NCBI RefSeq assembly: GCF_000719705.1
Contig: NZ_JOHO01000011.1
Coordinates: 1-64,000 of the forward strand
From: Streptomyces sp. NRRL S-350
Lineage (GTDB): Bacteria > Actinomycetota > Actinomycetes > Streptomycetales > Streptomycetaceae
Reading direction: 5' to 3'
Length of the DNA stretch: 64,000 nt
Below the pieces are notes generated by a model. That model worked only from the letters and a program-made list of their open reading frames with translations, did no database searches and was not told the DNA's origin. Below, piece after piece: positions 33,350 through 41,661 of the stretch; position 1 is the first letter of the stretch; every line of letters begins with the position of its first letter. The position numbers and the translations under genes were made by a program.

Positions 33350-34953
33350 CAGAGGGCCTCCGCGAACTCGGCCGGCACCCGGACACCGGCGGCCTCGCGG
33401 CCGCCCTCCGGGGCGCCGTCCCGGCCGCCGCGCGGGCCGTCGGCGAGCCAGTACTCGGCGGGCCGGGCGAACGGGCGCGGAGCCCGGCCGCCTTCGCCGC
33501 CGCCCCCGCCGCCGGGGAAGGCCGGGTACTGCGAGACCAGCTCCAGGTAGATCTCCCGGAAGGCGCCGATCACCGGTTCCACGGCGAAGCGTTCCTGCGC
33601 CCGCAGCCGCCCCGCCAGCCCGAGCCGGGCCCGCCGTTCCTCGTCGCGCAGGAGCGCCAGGCAGGCGCCGGCCAGCGCGCCCGGGTCGCGGGCGGGCACC
33701 AGCAGCCCGGTCGGGCCGAGCACCTCGCGGGCCACGCCGACATCGGTCGACACCACCGCGCGGCCGCTGAGCATGGCGTCCGCAAGCAGCCGGGGGCGGC
33801 GCTGGGAGAGCGCCGAGAAGACGGCCACCGTGCCGGTCTCCCACACCTCGGCGAGCGGGCCGGGCCGCCCGGCGAAGTCGGCCGCCGGGGCCACCCCCAG
33901 CCGCTCGGCCACCGCGGCGCAGTGCGCCCGGTAGCCGGGCGCCGCCTCCTCGCCGTGCAGCACGAGCCGGGCGCCGGGCAGTTCGGCGTGCACCCGGGCG
34001 AAGGCGTGCAGCATCAGCTCCGGGTCCCGGCCCGGCTCCAGCGCGCCGGCCCACACCAGCGTCGGCGCGGCCGGCTCCGGCCCGGCGGCCGGGCGGTCCA
34101 CCGCCGGCGTGCCCTCGTACACCACCCGGGTGCGCGCCGGGTCGGCGCCGCAGCGCCGCTGCCACTGCCGGTCGTGGGCGCTGCCGGGGGTGAGGACGGC
34201 GGCCTGCCGGTAGGTCTCCTCGGTGAGCGCGCGGAAGAAGGACAGCAGCAGCGCCCGCACCGGCCACCGGTACGGCGCTTCGCGGTAGCCGAGGTACTGC
34301 TCGCGCAGGTGCAGGCCGTGTTCGGTGACGACGAACGGCACGCCGTGCAGGTGCCGGGCCACCAGGGCGGGCAGCGCGGCGAGCCCGCCGCCGACCACGT
34401 GGCACAGGTCGGCGGCGCCGAGGCCGCCGGGGCCGGTGCCGTACCAGGGCGCGGACAGCGGGCGCAGGCACTGTTCGAGCAGGTCGGTCGCGACCAGTAC
34501 GTCGCGGACCAGCGGCTGCCCGGCGGAGGTGTCCGCGCCGGGCAGCCGCCAGGTCCGCTCGACTATCCGGCGGGCGTGCGCGGAGGCCAGGAAGGCGGGC
34601 AGCGTGCCGTCCTCCCGGGCCTGCGCGGCCAGCCGGTACAGCCCTGCGCCGAAGGCGGCCCGCTCCCGGGGGAGCACCAGCGCCCGTACCAGTTGTTCGT
34701 ACGCCCCGGCGTACCGGCGTCTGCGCAGCGCGCCGGGCGTCCGCCCGCCCGGTCGGCGCCCCCACAGCGCCAGGCCGTGCGTGCCGCGCCAGGCGGGCGA
34801 CGGCGGTTCGGCGGCGGCCGGGCCCTGCGGCCCGGTCAGCAGGTACAGCGCGAACTCGTGCTCCGGCAGGCCCGCGGCCAGCCGGTCGCACCACCCTCCC
34901 GCGCCACGCTGGGATTGCGGACGGGCACCCTCGGTGATCAGGGCAACGCGCAC
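33349..34953 (-). CDS. GT4 glycosyltransferase with PelF-like N-terminus
   Basis: This 534-residue protein starts RVALITEGARPQSQRGAGGWCDRL, typical of the DUF3492/PelF group. Its C-terminal half is a family-4 transferase (TLVWAGALEPGRDPELMLHAFARV; RPRLLADAMLSGRAVVSTDV; EVLGPTGLLVPARDP). It probably transfers a sugar from a nucleotide donor in the cytoplasm to build a polysaccharide or glycolipid. GTG start, GGAGG 6 nt upstream. It is the first gene of a group with a coupled membrane protein and an epimerase. A Gly-rich linker lies near the C-terminus. Confidence 0.88.
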   Translation of the reverse strand: MRVALITEGARPQSQRGAGGWCDRLAAGLPEHEFALYLLTGPQGPAAAEPPSPAWRGTHGLALWGRRPGGRTPGALRRRRYAGAYEQLVRALVLPRERAAFGAGLYRLAAQAREDGTLPAFLASAHARRIVERTWRLPGADTSAGQPLVRDVLVATDLLEQCLRPLSAPWYGTGPGGLGAADLCHVVGGGLAALPALVARHLHGVPFVVTEHGLHLREQYLGYREAPYRWPVRALLLSFFRALTEETYRQAAVLTPGSAHDRQWQRRCGADPARTRVVYEGTPAVDRPAAGPEPAAPTLVWAGALEPGRDPELMLHAFARVHAELPGARLVLHGEEAAPGYRAHCAAVAERLGVAPAADFAGRPGPLAEVWETGTVAVFSALSQRRPRLLADAMLSGRAVVSTDVGVAREVLGPTGLLVPARDPGALAGACLALLRDEERRARLGLAGRLRAQERFAVEPVIGAFREIYLELVSQYPAFPGGGGGGEGGRAPRPFARPAEYWLADGPRGGRDGAPEGGREAAGVRVPAEFAEAL

Positions 34954-35364
34954 GGGAGACCTCCAGGGCAGAACGGATTCGGGAGCGGATCCGGAGCGGA
35001 TCCGGGGGCGGATTTCGGGGCGGGTTCAACGGACGGGGCGACGGACGGCCGAGCGGCCCGGGCGGCGGCCGGGGGCGCGCCCGCACGGCGGCGGGGACGG
35101 CCGGCGCCGCGTCCCGTTTCCCCGGACGCCCGCCCTCCGGTCTTCTCCGGCGGCCGCGACTCCCCCACACCTGTTCGGTCCGACAGCAGAAAGGTAGGAC
35201 CGGCCCCGGGCAATCCATCGGTCGCATGCCTGGCTGCCACCTGATCGAGTGAACCGCCGTGACCTCGGCCCGAACCGGGCCGTTACCGGGCGCTCCGCGC
35301 GGCCGCCCCGCGGAGCGCCGGCCGCCGGCCCTTTGCTCAGCTCGCCCCGCTCAGCCCGTCCTGC
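34954..35364. other. 411-bp gap before glycosyltransferase gene
   Basis: No reading frame with coding character is seen. Close to the glycosyltransferase start lie two direct copies of GGAGCGGATCC (34982-35003) and related GGGGCGGAT units. The rest is GC-rich, with TACCTT on the - strand near 35190 as a possible -10. The hydrolase stop codon at the far end is duplicated in a 14-bp tandem repeat (see findings). Confidence 0.45.
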
Positions 35365-36261
35365 TCAGCCCGTGGCGTGCGCGATCAGCTCCCGGACGGC
35401 GCGGGCGACCGCGTCGGGGTGCTCCATCATCGCCACGTGCCCCGACTCCGGCAGCACCAGCAGCCGGGCGTCCGCGAAGGCCGCGCAGGCCCGGCGGGCC
35501 GACCGGTAGGCGACCAGCTTGTCGCGCAGCCCGTACACCAGCAGCACCGGCGCCGCGACCTGCCCGGCCTGCCGCCACAGCGCCTGCTCGCCGCGCTGGG
35601 TGTACGCCGAGACGATGCCGCGGGCCGAGCCGGTCAGCGCCCGCATCGCGTGCGGCACCTCCAGCCGGCGCCGGTACTCGGCGACCGCCTCGGCCCGGGC
35701 GGCCGGGGTCAGGGCGTCCGGGTCGCCGTAGACCAGCCGCAGCAGGTCCTCGGTGGCCGCCTCGGCGTCGCGCCCGTTCGCGGACAGCCGGCGCAGCAGC
35801 GCGGGCACCCCCGGCACCGCGAGCAGGCCGGTCGGCCAGGCGGAACGCTGCGGGGGCAGTTCGGGCAGGGCCGGCGAGACCAGGGTGAGGCTGCGCACCA
35901 GGTCGGGGCGGAGCGCGGCCAGCCGCACGGCGACCGCGCCGCCGAGGGAGTTGCCGAACAGGTGGACCGGGCCGCGCCCGGAGGCCTCCAGGTAGCCGAT
36001 CACCGCGCGGACGTGCCCGGAGACGGTGAGGTCGCCGTCGGCGGGCGGGTGCGAGCGGCCGAAGCCGGGCAGGTCCACGGCCTCGCCGTCGACCAGGCCG
36101 CCGAGCCGCTCCATCAGGGCCGTCCAGTTGGCGGCCGAGCCGCCGAGGCCGTGCACGAAGAGGCCGGGCTCGCCGGCGGCCCCGCCCGGGGCGGGCCGGT
36201 GGACCGCGAGCACCGCGCCGGGGACCTCGACCGTACGTACCCGCTGCTCGGCGCCGCTCAT
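35365..36261 (-). CDS. Alpha/beta-fold hydrolase
   Basis: This 298-residue hydrolase has the oxyanion segment LFVHGLGGSAANW, nucleophile elbow LFGNSLGGAVAV (Ser near 110), catalytic Asp in VYGLRDKLV and catalytic His in PESGHVAMMEHP. No signal peptide is present, so it is cytoplasmic. Its start follows TACCAT by 8 nt without a ribosome site, suggesting a leaderless message. It is divergent from a conserved TetR gene. M. tuberculosis has a hydrolase (LipV, Rv3203) in the same neighbourhood, but orthology was not tested. Confidence 0.87.
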   Translation of the reverse strand: MSGAEQRVRTVEVPGAVLAVHRPAPGGAAGEPGLFVHGLGGSAANWTALMERLGGLVDGEAVDLPGFGRSHPPADGDLTVSGHVRAVIGYLEASGRGPVHLFGNSLGGAVAVRLAALRPDLVRSLTLVSPALPELPPQRSAWPTGLLAVPGVPALLRRLSANGRDAEAATEDLLRLVYGDPDALTPAARAEAVAEYRRRLEVPHAMRALTGSARGIVSAYTQRGEQALWRQAGQVAAPVLLVYGLRDKLVAYRSARRACAAFADARLLVLPESGHVAMMEHPDAVARAVRELIAHATG

Positions 36262-36431
36262 GGTGGACGATGGTAGTGAGCCCGGGCGGGGGGCACCGGG
36301 GGTGGCCCGGCCGTCCCCTCCCTCGTCACACCCCTGCCGAGGCCGAGGTCAGCGCCGTATTGTGGGCTCCTGACAACCAGGACGACCAGCTTTTCCCGCC
36401 TTCGCCGACTCCGGGCGCGGTTACCGAAAAG

Positions 36432-36437
36432 TAGAAT
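36432..36437 (+). promoter_or_regulatory. -10 element of tetR gene
   Basis: TAGAAT lies 45 bp before the TetR GTG, in an otherwise GC-rich gap, and fits the TANNNT -10 consensus. No convincing -35 is visible. Confidence 0.5.
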
Positions 36438-36481
36438 CGGCCATCTTGCCAGCCCCGAACAGACCCGAAGTGAGGAGCGCC

Positions 36482-37141
36482 GTGACGGCCATCCAGGAGG
36501 CGCAGGAGCGCCCGCGCGGTGCCCGCCTGCCGCGAAGCGCCCGCCGTGAACAACTGCTCGGTGCCGCCCAGGAGGTGTTCGTCGCGCACGGCTACCACGC
36601 GGCCGCGATGGACGACATCGCCGACCGAGCCGGGGTGAGCAAGCCGGTGCTGTACCAGCACTTCCCCGGGAAGCTGGAGCTCTACCTGGCGCTGCTGGAC
36701 AAGCACTGCGACGCCCTGGTCGAGTCGACCCGCGAGGCGCTGTCGACGACCGTCGACAACAAGCAGCGCGTGGCCAACACCATGGAGGCGTACTTCAACT
36801 ACGTCTCCAGCGAGTCCGGCGCCTTCCGCCTGGTCTTCGAGTCGGACCTGACCAACGAGCCGGCCGTGCGCGAGCGGGTCGAGCGGGCCTCCGAGGCGAG
36901 CGCGACGCTGGTCAGCAAGGTCATCCAGGAGGACACCGACCTGCCGGAGGCGGAGTCCAAGCTGCTCGCCGCCGGGGTCTGCGGCCTGGCCCAGATCACG
37001 GCCCGGTACTGGCTCTCCCAGGGCCTGGAGATCCCGCGCGACGAGGCGGTGCGGCTGGTCGCCAGCCTGTCCTGGCGCGGCCTGAAGGGCTTCCCGATGC
37101 ACCCGGGCGAGCAGTCCGGCGAGGCCGCCCACCAGGAGTGA
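36482..37141 (+). CDS. Conserved TetR-family regulator
   Basis: This 219-residue protein has a TetR helix-turn-helix (RREQLLGAAQEVFVAHGYHA; DDIADRAGVSKPVLYQHFPG, residues 20-65) and a helical ligand domain. The GTG at 36482 is chosen because GAGGAG lies 5 nt upstream; a reading from 36446 lacks a site. It is followed by DUF3107, as Rv3208 is followed by Rv3208A in M. tuberculosis, so it belongs to the conserved actinobacterial core and not to a local efflux pair. Target genes are unknown; the divergent hydrolase is one candidate. Confidence 0.92.
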   Translation: MTAIQEAQERPRGARLPRSARREQLLGAAQEVFVAHGYHAAAMDDIADRAGVSKPVLYQHFPGKLELYLALLDKHCDALVESTREALSTTVDNKQRVANTMEAYFNYVSSESGAFRLVFESDLTNEPAVRERVERASEASATLVSKVIQEDTDLPEAESKLLAAGVCGLAQITARYWLSQGLEIPRDEAVRLVASLSWRGLKGFPMHPGEQSGEAAHQE

Positions 37142-37272
37142 TCCGCAGACCTTCGCCGGGGCGGTGATCCGGTGCTCTATGGTGAAGCCGTACGGCGCGG
37201 TCGCCGCGAACGCTTGTCCCAGGCGGTGCGGCGCCCGTGCGTGGAGGCTGCAACCCCGGAGGGACGGAAGCC

Positions 37273-37500
37273 GTGGAGGTCAAGATCGGCGTGCAGAACG
37301 CGCCCCGCGAGATCGTGATCGAGAGCTCGCAGACTGCCGATGAGGTCCAGAGCGCGGTCGCGAAGGCGCTGGAGGGCTCGGAGAAGCTCCTGGCGCTGAC
37401 CGACGAGCACGGCCGCCGCGTCATCGTCCCGGCCGAGCGCCTGGCGTACGTGGAGATCGGCGAGCCGGCCGTCCGCAAGGTCGGCTTCGGCACCCTCTGA
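37273..37500 (+). CDS. DUF3107 small conserved protein
   Basis: This 75-residue protein (start VEVKIGVQNAPREIVIESSQ) matches DUF3107, known as TB9.4 (Rv3208A) in M. tuberculosis. Predicted structure is a small alpha/beta fold, with a conserved ADEVQSAVAKAL helix and RVIVPAERLAYVEI strand. The GTG at 37273 has GGAGGGACGGAAG upstream. It lies 131 nt after the TetR gene, in the same order as in mycobacteria. Its function is unknown. Confidence 0.92.
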   Translation: MEVKIGVQNAPREIVIESSQTADEVQSAVAKALEGSEKLLALTDEHGRRVIVPAERLAYVEIGEPAVRKVGFGTL

Positions 37501-37634
37501 GGCGCCCCGAGCCGGTCGTTCCGGTGCCCCGTTCCCGTCAGGGAGCGGGGCACCGCTGCGTGTACGGCCGGGCGGGGCGGGGTACGGCGACAGGTGCGGC
37601 ACCGGCGCCGCAGGCCCGTCCCCCGGGAGGCACC

Positions 37635-37961
37635 TTGCTGGTCGAGTCGATCGTCTTCGCCCTGGTCGGGCTGGTCACGGGCGGCACCGCGCTGCTGGCC
37701 CTGCCCTCGTACTTCCGGGCGCCCCGCGCGCTGACCGTGGGCACGGCGCTGGCGGCGGCCCTGGTCGGCGGGGTGATCGCGCACTTCTGCCTGGACGGGC
37801 GCTACCCGCCGGTGGCGGTCGCGGCCTCCGCGCTGGCCTCGGGCGTGCTCACCTCGCTGCTGGCCCGGCCGGACCTCGCCGCCGGGCGGGCCCCGGCGCA
37901 CCGGCACCACCCGCACCGGTCCGGCGCACACCGCGCGCCGCGGCGGCACCGGCCGGCCTGA
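37635..37961 (+). CDS. Small membrane protein
   Basis: No family is recognised. From a likely TTG at 37635, with GGGAGG 4 nt upstream, the 108-residue product has two or three membrane helices (SIVFALVGLVTGGTALLALP; LTVGTALAAALVGGVIAHF; AVAASALASGVLTSLLA). It ends in a His/Arg-rich tail (HRHHPHRSGAHRAPRRHRPA), presumably cytoplasmic or DNA-like-charge binding. The start codon is uncertain. It ends 6 nt before the convergent ferritin-like gene. Confidence 0.65.
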   Translation: MLVESIVFALVGLVTGGTALLALPSYFRAPRALTVGTALAAALVGGVIAHFCLDGRYPPVAVAASALASGVLTSLLARPDLAAGRAPAHRHHPHRSGAHRAPRRHRPA

Positions 37962-37967
37962 CGAGCC

Positions 37968-38696
37968 TCAGCTGGCCAGGCCGAGGGCGGCCATCCGCTT
38001 GGTGTGGGCCTCGGTGATCCGGTTGAACATCTTGCCGACCTCGACGAGGTCGAAGCCCTGCACCCGCACGCCGCCGACCAGCAGGTTGGACAGCGCGTCG
38101 CGCTCGGCGACCACCCGCTGGGCCTGGCTGAGCGCCTCGCCCATCAGCCGCCTGCCCCACAGCGCGAGCCGGCCGCCGGCCCGCGGGTCGGCCTCGATCG
38201 CCTCGCGCACCTTGTCGACGGCGAACTGGGCGTGGCCGGTGTCGGACATGACGCCGAGGACCAGGTCGCGGGTGTCGTCGTCCAGCCGGACGGCCACCTC
38301 GCGGTAGAAGTCGGTCGCGATGGCGTCGCCGACGTAGGCCTTGACCAGGCCCTCCAGCCAGTCCGAGGGCGCCGTCATCCGGTGGAACAGCTCCAGCGGC
38401 TCGACGAAGGGGCGCATCGCCTCCTGCGGGTCCGCGCCGATCTCGGCGAGCCGGTCGTGCAGGCGCTGGTAGTGCTGGAACTCGGCGGAGGCCATCCGGG
38501 CCAGGGCCGCCTTGTCGGCGAGGCCGGGCGCCAGCTTGGCGTCCTCGGCGAGCCGCTCGAAGGCGCTCAGCTCGCCGTACGCGAGTGCGCCGAGCAGGTC
38601 CAGCACCGCCGCCCGGTAGCCGGGGTCGGACGCGCACGCGGCCCAGTCGCCGATCGAGCCGGCCGCGGCGTCCTGCGTCTCACCATGGGTCTCCAT
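37968..38696 (-). CDS. Ferritin-like-fold protein (Rv3210c-type)
   Basis: This 242-residue all-helical protein matches the ferritin-like group seen in actinobacteria between DUF3107 and the DEAD-box helicase. Carboxylate/His residues sit in a suitable pattern (YGELSAFERLAEDAK; SAEFQHYQRLHDRL; DFYREVAVRLDDDT; TGHAQFAVDKV), consistent with a di-metal site like that of MiaE-type proteins. The substrate is unknown. The ATG at 38696 lacks a ribosome site; TAAGGT 8 nt upstream suggests a leaderless transcript. Confidence 0.87.
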   Translation of the reverse strand: METHGETQDAAAGSIGDWAACASDPGYRAAVLDLLGALAYGELSAFERLAEDAKLAPGLADKAALARMASAEFQHYQRLHDRLAEIGADPQEAMRPFVEPLELFHRMTAPSDWLEGLVKAYVGDAIATDFYREVAVRLDDDTRDLVLGVMSDTGHAQFAVDKVREAIEADPRAGGRLALWGRRLMGEALSQAQRVVAERDALSNLLVGGVRVQGFDLVEVGKMFNRITEAHTKRMAALGLAS

Positions 38697-38833
38697 GACC
38701 CGCCACCTTAGTCCCGCGCGCCCGGCCGCCCCACCACCCGCGGCACCCGGGTGACCGGCCGGATCGCCCGCTCCGGCCCCGGCGGCCGGGGGCAATGTCA
38801 GACGCGTCACGTGTTCGAGTCGTCGCCTGACTG

Positions 38834-39280
38834 TATGGTGGTACGGAGCCCCGTCGTGCTCGCGTGGTGTCACCGCCGTCTCGGTAACCCGCGCAAGCCC
38901 GCTCCGAAGCGGCACCGTCCAGCCGGACGTGTCCGCACCGGAGGCACGGGTACTCACGTACGCGGATGCCCGGTCGGAGAGCCGATCGGCTCCGACCATG
39001 GCTTGGACCTCAAGCCTTGGCACCGCATCAGTGGCCGAGCGAGGGCCGCCGAGACCCCGCCCCATGGCGGAGGTCCCGCGCAGGTCCCTCACGGGAAACC
39101 CTCCCCGACGCCGCCGGCGACGCGCCCCCGCACCGGGGCAGCGCGCACCGGCCGGCCGCAGGGACCGGCGCGGTTGTGCGTCCGCGCAGCTGTAATCGGG
39201 GCCGCACAGGCCCGTACGCAGCCGCGCGGCTGCCCGCCCGCCGCTCGCTCTCGGCCCCTCCACACGGAAGAGGCAGCACC
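38834..39280 (+). promoter_or_regulatory. Promoter and long leader of DEAD-box helicase gene
   Basis: TATGGT (38834-38839) is a likely -10. The predicted start near 38846 gives a leader of about 435 nt. The leader contains a GTCGGAG/CTCCGAC hairpin near 38975 and several GC-rich inverted repeats. No open frame with coding character is seen in it. Long structured leaders are known for cold-responsive RNA helicase genes, so post-transcriptional control is plausible. Confidence 0.5.
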
Positions 39281-41434
39281 CTGTCCACCACCGCTGAACC
39301 CATCAAGACGACCTTCCGGGACCTGGGGATCCTTCCGGAGACCGCCGAGGCGCTCGAGTCCGTCGGCATCGTCCACCCCTTCCCCATCCAGGAGATGACC
39401 CTCCCGGTCGCGCTGACCGGCCACGACGTCATCGGCCAGGCCAAGACCGGCACCGGCAAGACCCTCGGCTTCGGCCTCCCGCTGATCGAGCGGGTCGTCG
39501 TGCGCGCCGACGTGGACGCCGGCCGGGCCACCGAGGAGCAGCTCTCCGAGTTCCCGCAGGCGCTGATCGTCGTCCCGACCCGCGAGCTGTGCACCCAGGT
39601 CACCAACGACCTGCAGACCGCCGGCAAGGTGCGCAACGTGCGCGTCCTCGCCGTCTACGGCGGCCGGGCGTACGAGCCGCAGGTCGAGGCGCTCACCAAG
39701 GGCGTCGACATCGTGGTCGGCACCCCGGGCCGCCTGCTCGACCTGGCCGGGCAGAAGAAGCTGAACCTGTCCACCGTCCGCGCGCTGGTCCTCGACGAGG
39801 CCGACGAGATGCTCGACCTGGGCTTCCTCCCGGACGTCGAGAAGATCATCACCATGCTGCCGGCCAAGCGGCAGACCCTGCTGTTCTCGGCCACCATGCC
39901 GGGCCAGGTGATCAACCTCGCCCGCCGGTACATGAGCCAGCCGACCCACATCCGGGCCACCGCCCCGGACGACACCGGCACGACCGTCGCCAACACCGAG
40001 CAGCACATCTTCCGTGCGCACTCGCTGGACAAGGTCGAGATGGTCTCGCGCATCCTGCAGGCCGACGGCCGCGGGCTGGCGATGATCTTCTGCCGCACCA
40101 AGCGCACCGCCGCCGACGTCTCCGACCAGCTGACCCAGCGCGGCTTCGCGGCCGGCGCCGTCCACGGCGACCTCGGCCAGGGCGCCCGCGAGCAGGCCCT
40201 GCGGGCCTTCCGCAACGGCAAGGTGGACGTGCTGGTCTGCACCGACGTCGCCGCCCGCGGCATCGACGTCGAGGGCGTCACGCACGTCATCAACTACCAG
40301 TGCCCCGAGGACGAGAAGACCTACCTGCACCGGATCGGCCGCACCGGCCGGGCCGGCGCCTCCGGCACCGCCGTCACCCTGGTCGACTGGGACGACATTC
40401 CGCGCTGGCAGCTGATCAACAAGGCGCTGGAGCTGACGTTCAACGACCCGGAGGAGACCTACTCCACCTCGCCGCACCTGTACGAGCTGCTGAAGATCGC
40501 GCCGGGCACCAAGGGTGTCCTGCCGCGCTCCGAGCGGACCCGCGCGGGCCTCGGCGCGGAGGAGGTCGAGGACCTCGGCGAGACCGGCGGACGCGGCGGA
40601 CGCTCCGGCCGCGGGCGCGGCGCGAAGGCCGCCCCGGGCCGCCCGGCCGCCGCCGCCCCGGTCGAGACCGAGGAGGAGAAGCCGCGCCGCACCCGTGAGC
40701 GCCGCCGCACCCGCCGGGGTTCGGTGGTCGAGGGCGAGGGCGGCGCCGCGACCGAGGCCGCCGCGGCTCCGGCGGTCGAGGGCGCCGAGGGCGAGGCCGC
40801 GCCGCGCCGTCGCCGCCGCCGCTCGCGCGGTGCCAACGGCGAGGCTCCGGCCGCGGCCGGGACGGCTCAGGTCGTCGAGGCCGCCGAGGCCATCGTCGCC
40901 GCGGCCGTCGTCGCGCAGGCTCCGGCCGTGGAGCAGCCGGCCGCCGAGAAGCCGGCCGGCCGCACCCGGACGCGCAGGCCGAAGGCGGAGGCCGTGGCCA
41001 CCGAGGCCGTCGCGGCCGAGGTCGTCGCCGAGGTCGTGGCCGCCGAGGCGGTCGTCACCGAGGCTCCGGCCGAGGCGAAGCCTGCCACCCGGACCCGCAC
41101 CCGCAAGCCGAAGGCGGAGGCCGTCGAGGCGGCCGCCGCGGAGGCACCGGCGGAGGCACCGGCTGAGAAGCCGGCCGCCCGTACCCGGACGCGCAAGCCG
41201 AAGGCGGAGGCCGTCGCGGCCGAGGTCGTCGCCGCCGCGGAGGCCGTCGTCACCGAGGCCCCGGCCGAGGCGAAGCCCGCCACCCGCACCCGGACCCGCG
41301 CCCGCAAGGCCGCCGCCACCGCGGAGACCGCCCCGCAGGCCCCGGCCGCCGAGGCCGCGGGCGAGGTCCCGGCCCCGCGCAAGCGCACCCGGACCCGCAA
41401 GGCCGCCGCCGTGGAGGCCACCCCGGAGAGCTGA
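39281..41434 (+). CDS. DEAD-box RNA helicase with Arg/Lys/Ala-rich tail
   Basis: This 717-residue helicase has the Q motif (TFRDLGILPETAEALESVGI), motif I AKTGTGKT, Ia PTRELC, II VLDEADEML, III SATMP, IV FCRTKRTA, V DVAARGIDVEG and VI HRIGRTGRAG. The tail from about residue 430 is low complexity, with five imperfect TRTRTRKPKAEAV-like modules likely to bind RNA. No ATG or GTG fits the family start; CTG at 39281 has GGAAGAGG upstream and gives STTAEPIKTTF. An in-frame reading from 38966 looks non-coding. It is the RhlE-like gene of the Rv3211 position and probably unwinds RNA structure in ribosome assembly or cold response. Confidence 0.93.
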   Translation: MSTTAEPIKTTFRDLGILPETAEALESVGIVHPFPIQEMTLPVALTGHDVIGQAKTGTGKTLGFGLPLIERVVVRADVDAGRATEEQLSEFPQALIVVPTRELCTQVTNDLQTAGKVRNVRVLAVYGGRAYEPQVEALTKGVDIVVGTPGRLLDLAGQKKLNLSTVRALVLDEADEMLDLGFLPDVEKIITMLPAKRQTLLFSATMPGQVINLARRYMSQPTHIRATAPDDTGTTVANTEQHIFRAHSLDKVEMVSRILQADGRGLAMIFCRTKRTAADVSDQLTQRGFAAGAVHGDLGQGAREQALRAFRNGKVDVLVCTDVAARGIDVEGVTHVINYQCPEDEKTYLHRIGRTGRAGASGTAVTLVDWDDIPRWQLINKALELTFNDPEETYSTSPHLYELLKIAPGTKGVLPRSERTRAGLGAEEVEDLGETGGRGGRSGRGRGAKAAPGRPAAAAPVETEEEKPRRTRERRRTRRGSVVEGEGGAATEAAAAPAVEGAEGEAAPRRRRRRSRGANGEAPAAAGTAQVVEAAEAIVAAAVVAQAPAVEQPAAEKPAGRTRTRRPKAEAVATEAVAAEVVAEVVAAEAVVTEAPAEAKPATRTRTRKPKAEAVEAAAAEAPAEAPAEKPAARTRTRKPKAEAVAAEVVAAAEAVVTEAPAEAKPATRTRTRARKAAATAETAPQAPAAEAAGEVPAPRKRTRTRKAAAVEATPES
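40945..41400. repeat. Repeats encoding the helicase tail
   Basis: Imperfect direct repeats encode five modules of the form (T/A)RTRTRKPKAEAV separated by Ala/Glu/Val-rich spacers. Two long units share the spacer coding EAVVTEAPAEAKPATRTRTR. Basic and acidic stretches alternate. Confidence 0.8.
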
Positions 41435-41447
41435 CGCGTCCGGTCTC

Positions 41448-41493
41448 CCCGAGGGGGCGAGCCAGGCCACTCGGCCGGGCCCGCCCCCTCGGG
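41448..41493 (+). terminator. Terminator after DEAD-box helicase
   Basis: A perfect 12-bp stem (CCCGAGGGGGCG with CGCCCCCTCGGG) closes a 22-nt loop, starting 14 nt after the stop codon. Confidence 0.75.
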
Positions 41494-41661
41494 CGTTCCC
41501 GTCCGGGCCCTGGCGGGTCGCCCGCAGCGGCGCCGGGCGCCCTGCGGCGCTCGGGCCCGGCCCTCGCGATTCCCCGCCGCGTCCTGCCCGGTCCGGGGCC
41601 CCGGGCACGGCCTAAGCTCGGGAGGTCGGGAGTCGCGGGCCGGAGAGCAGGGAGAACGTCC

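Noticed and set aside
38966..39280. N-terminal extension of the DEAD-box helicase
   Set aside because: The added 105 residues are Arg/Pro-rich, lack coding bias and lie after a likely transcription start, so they are treated as leader.
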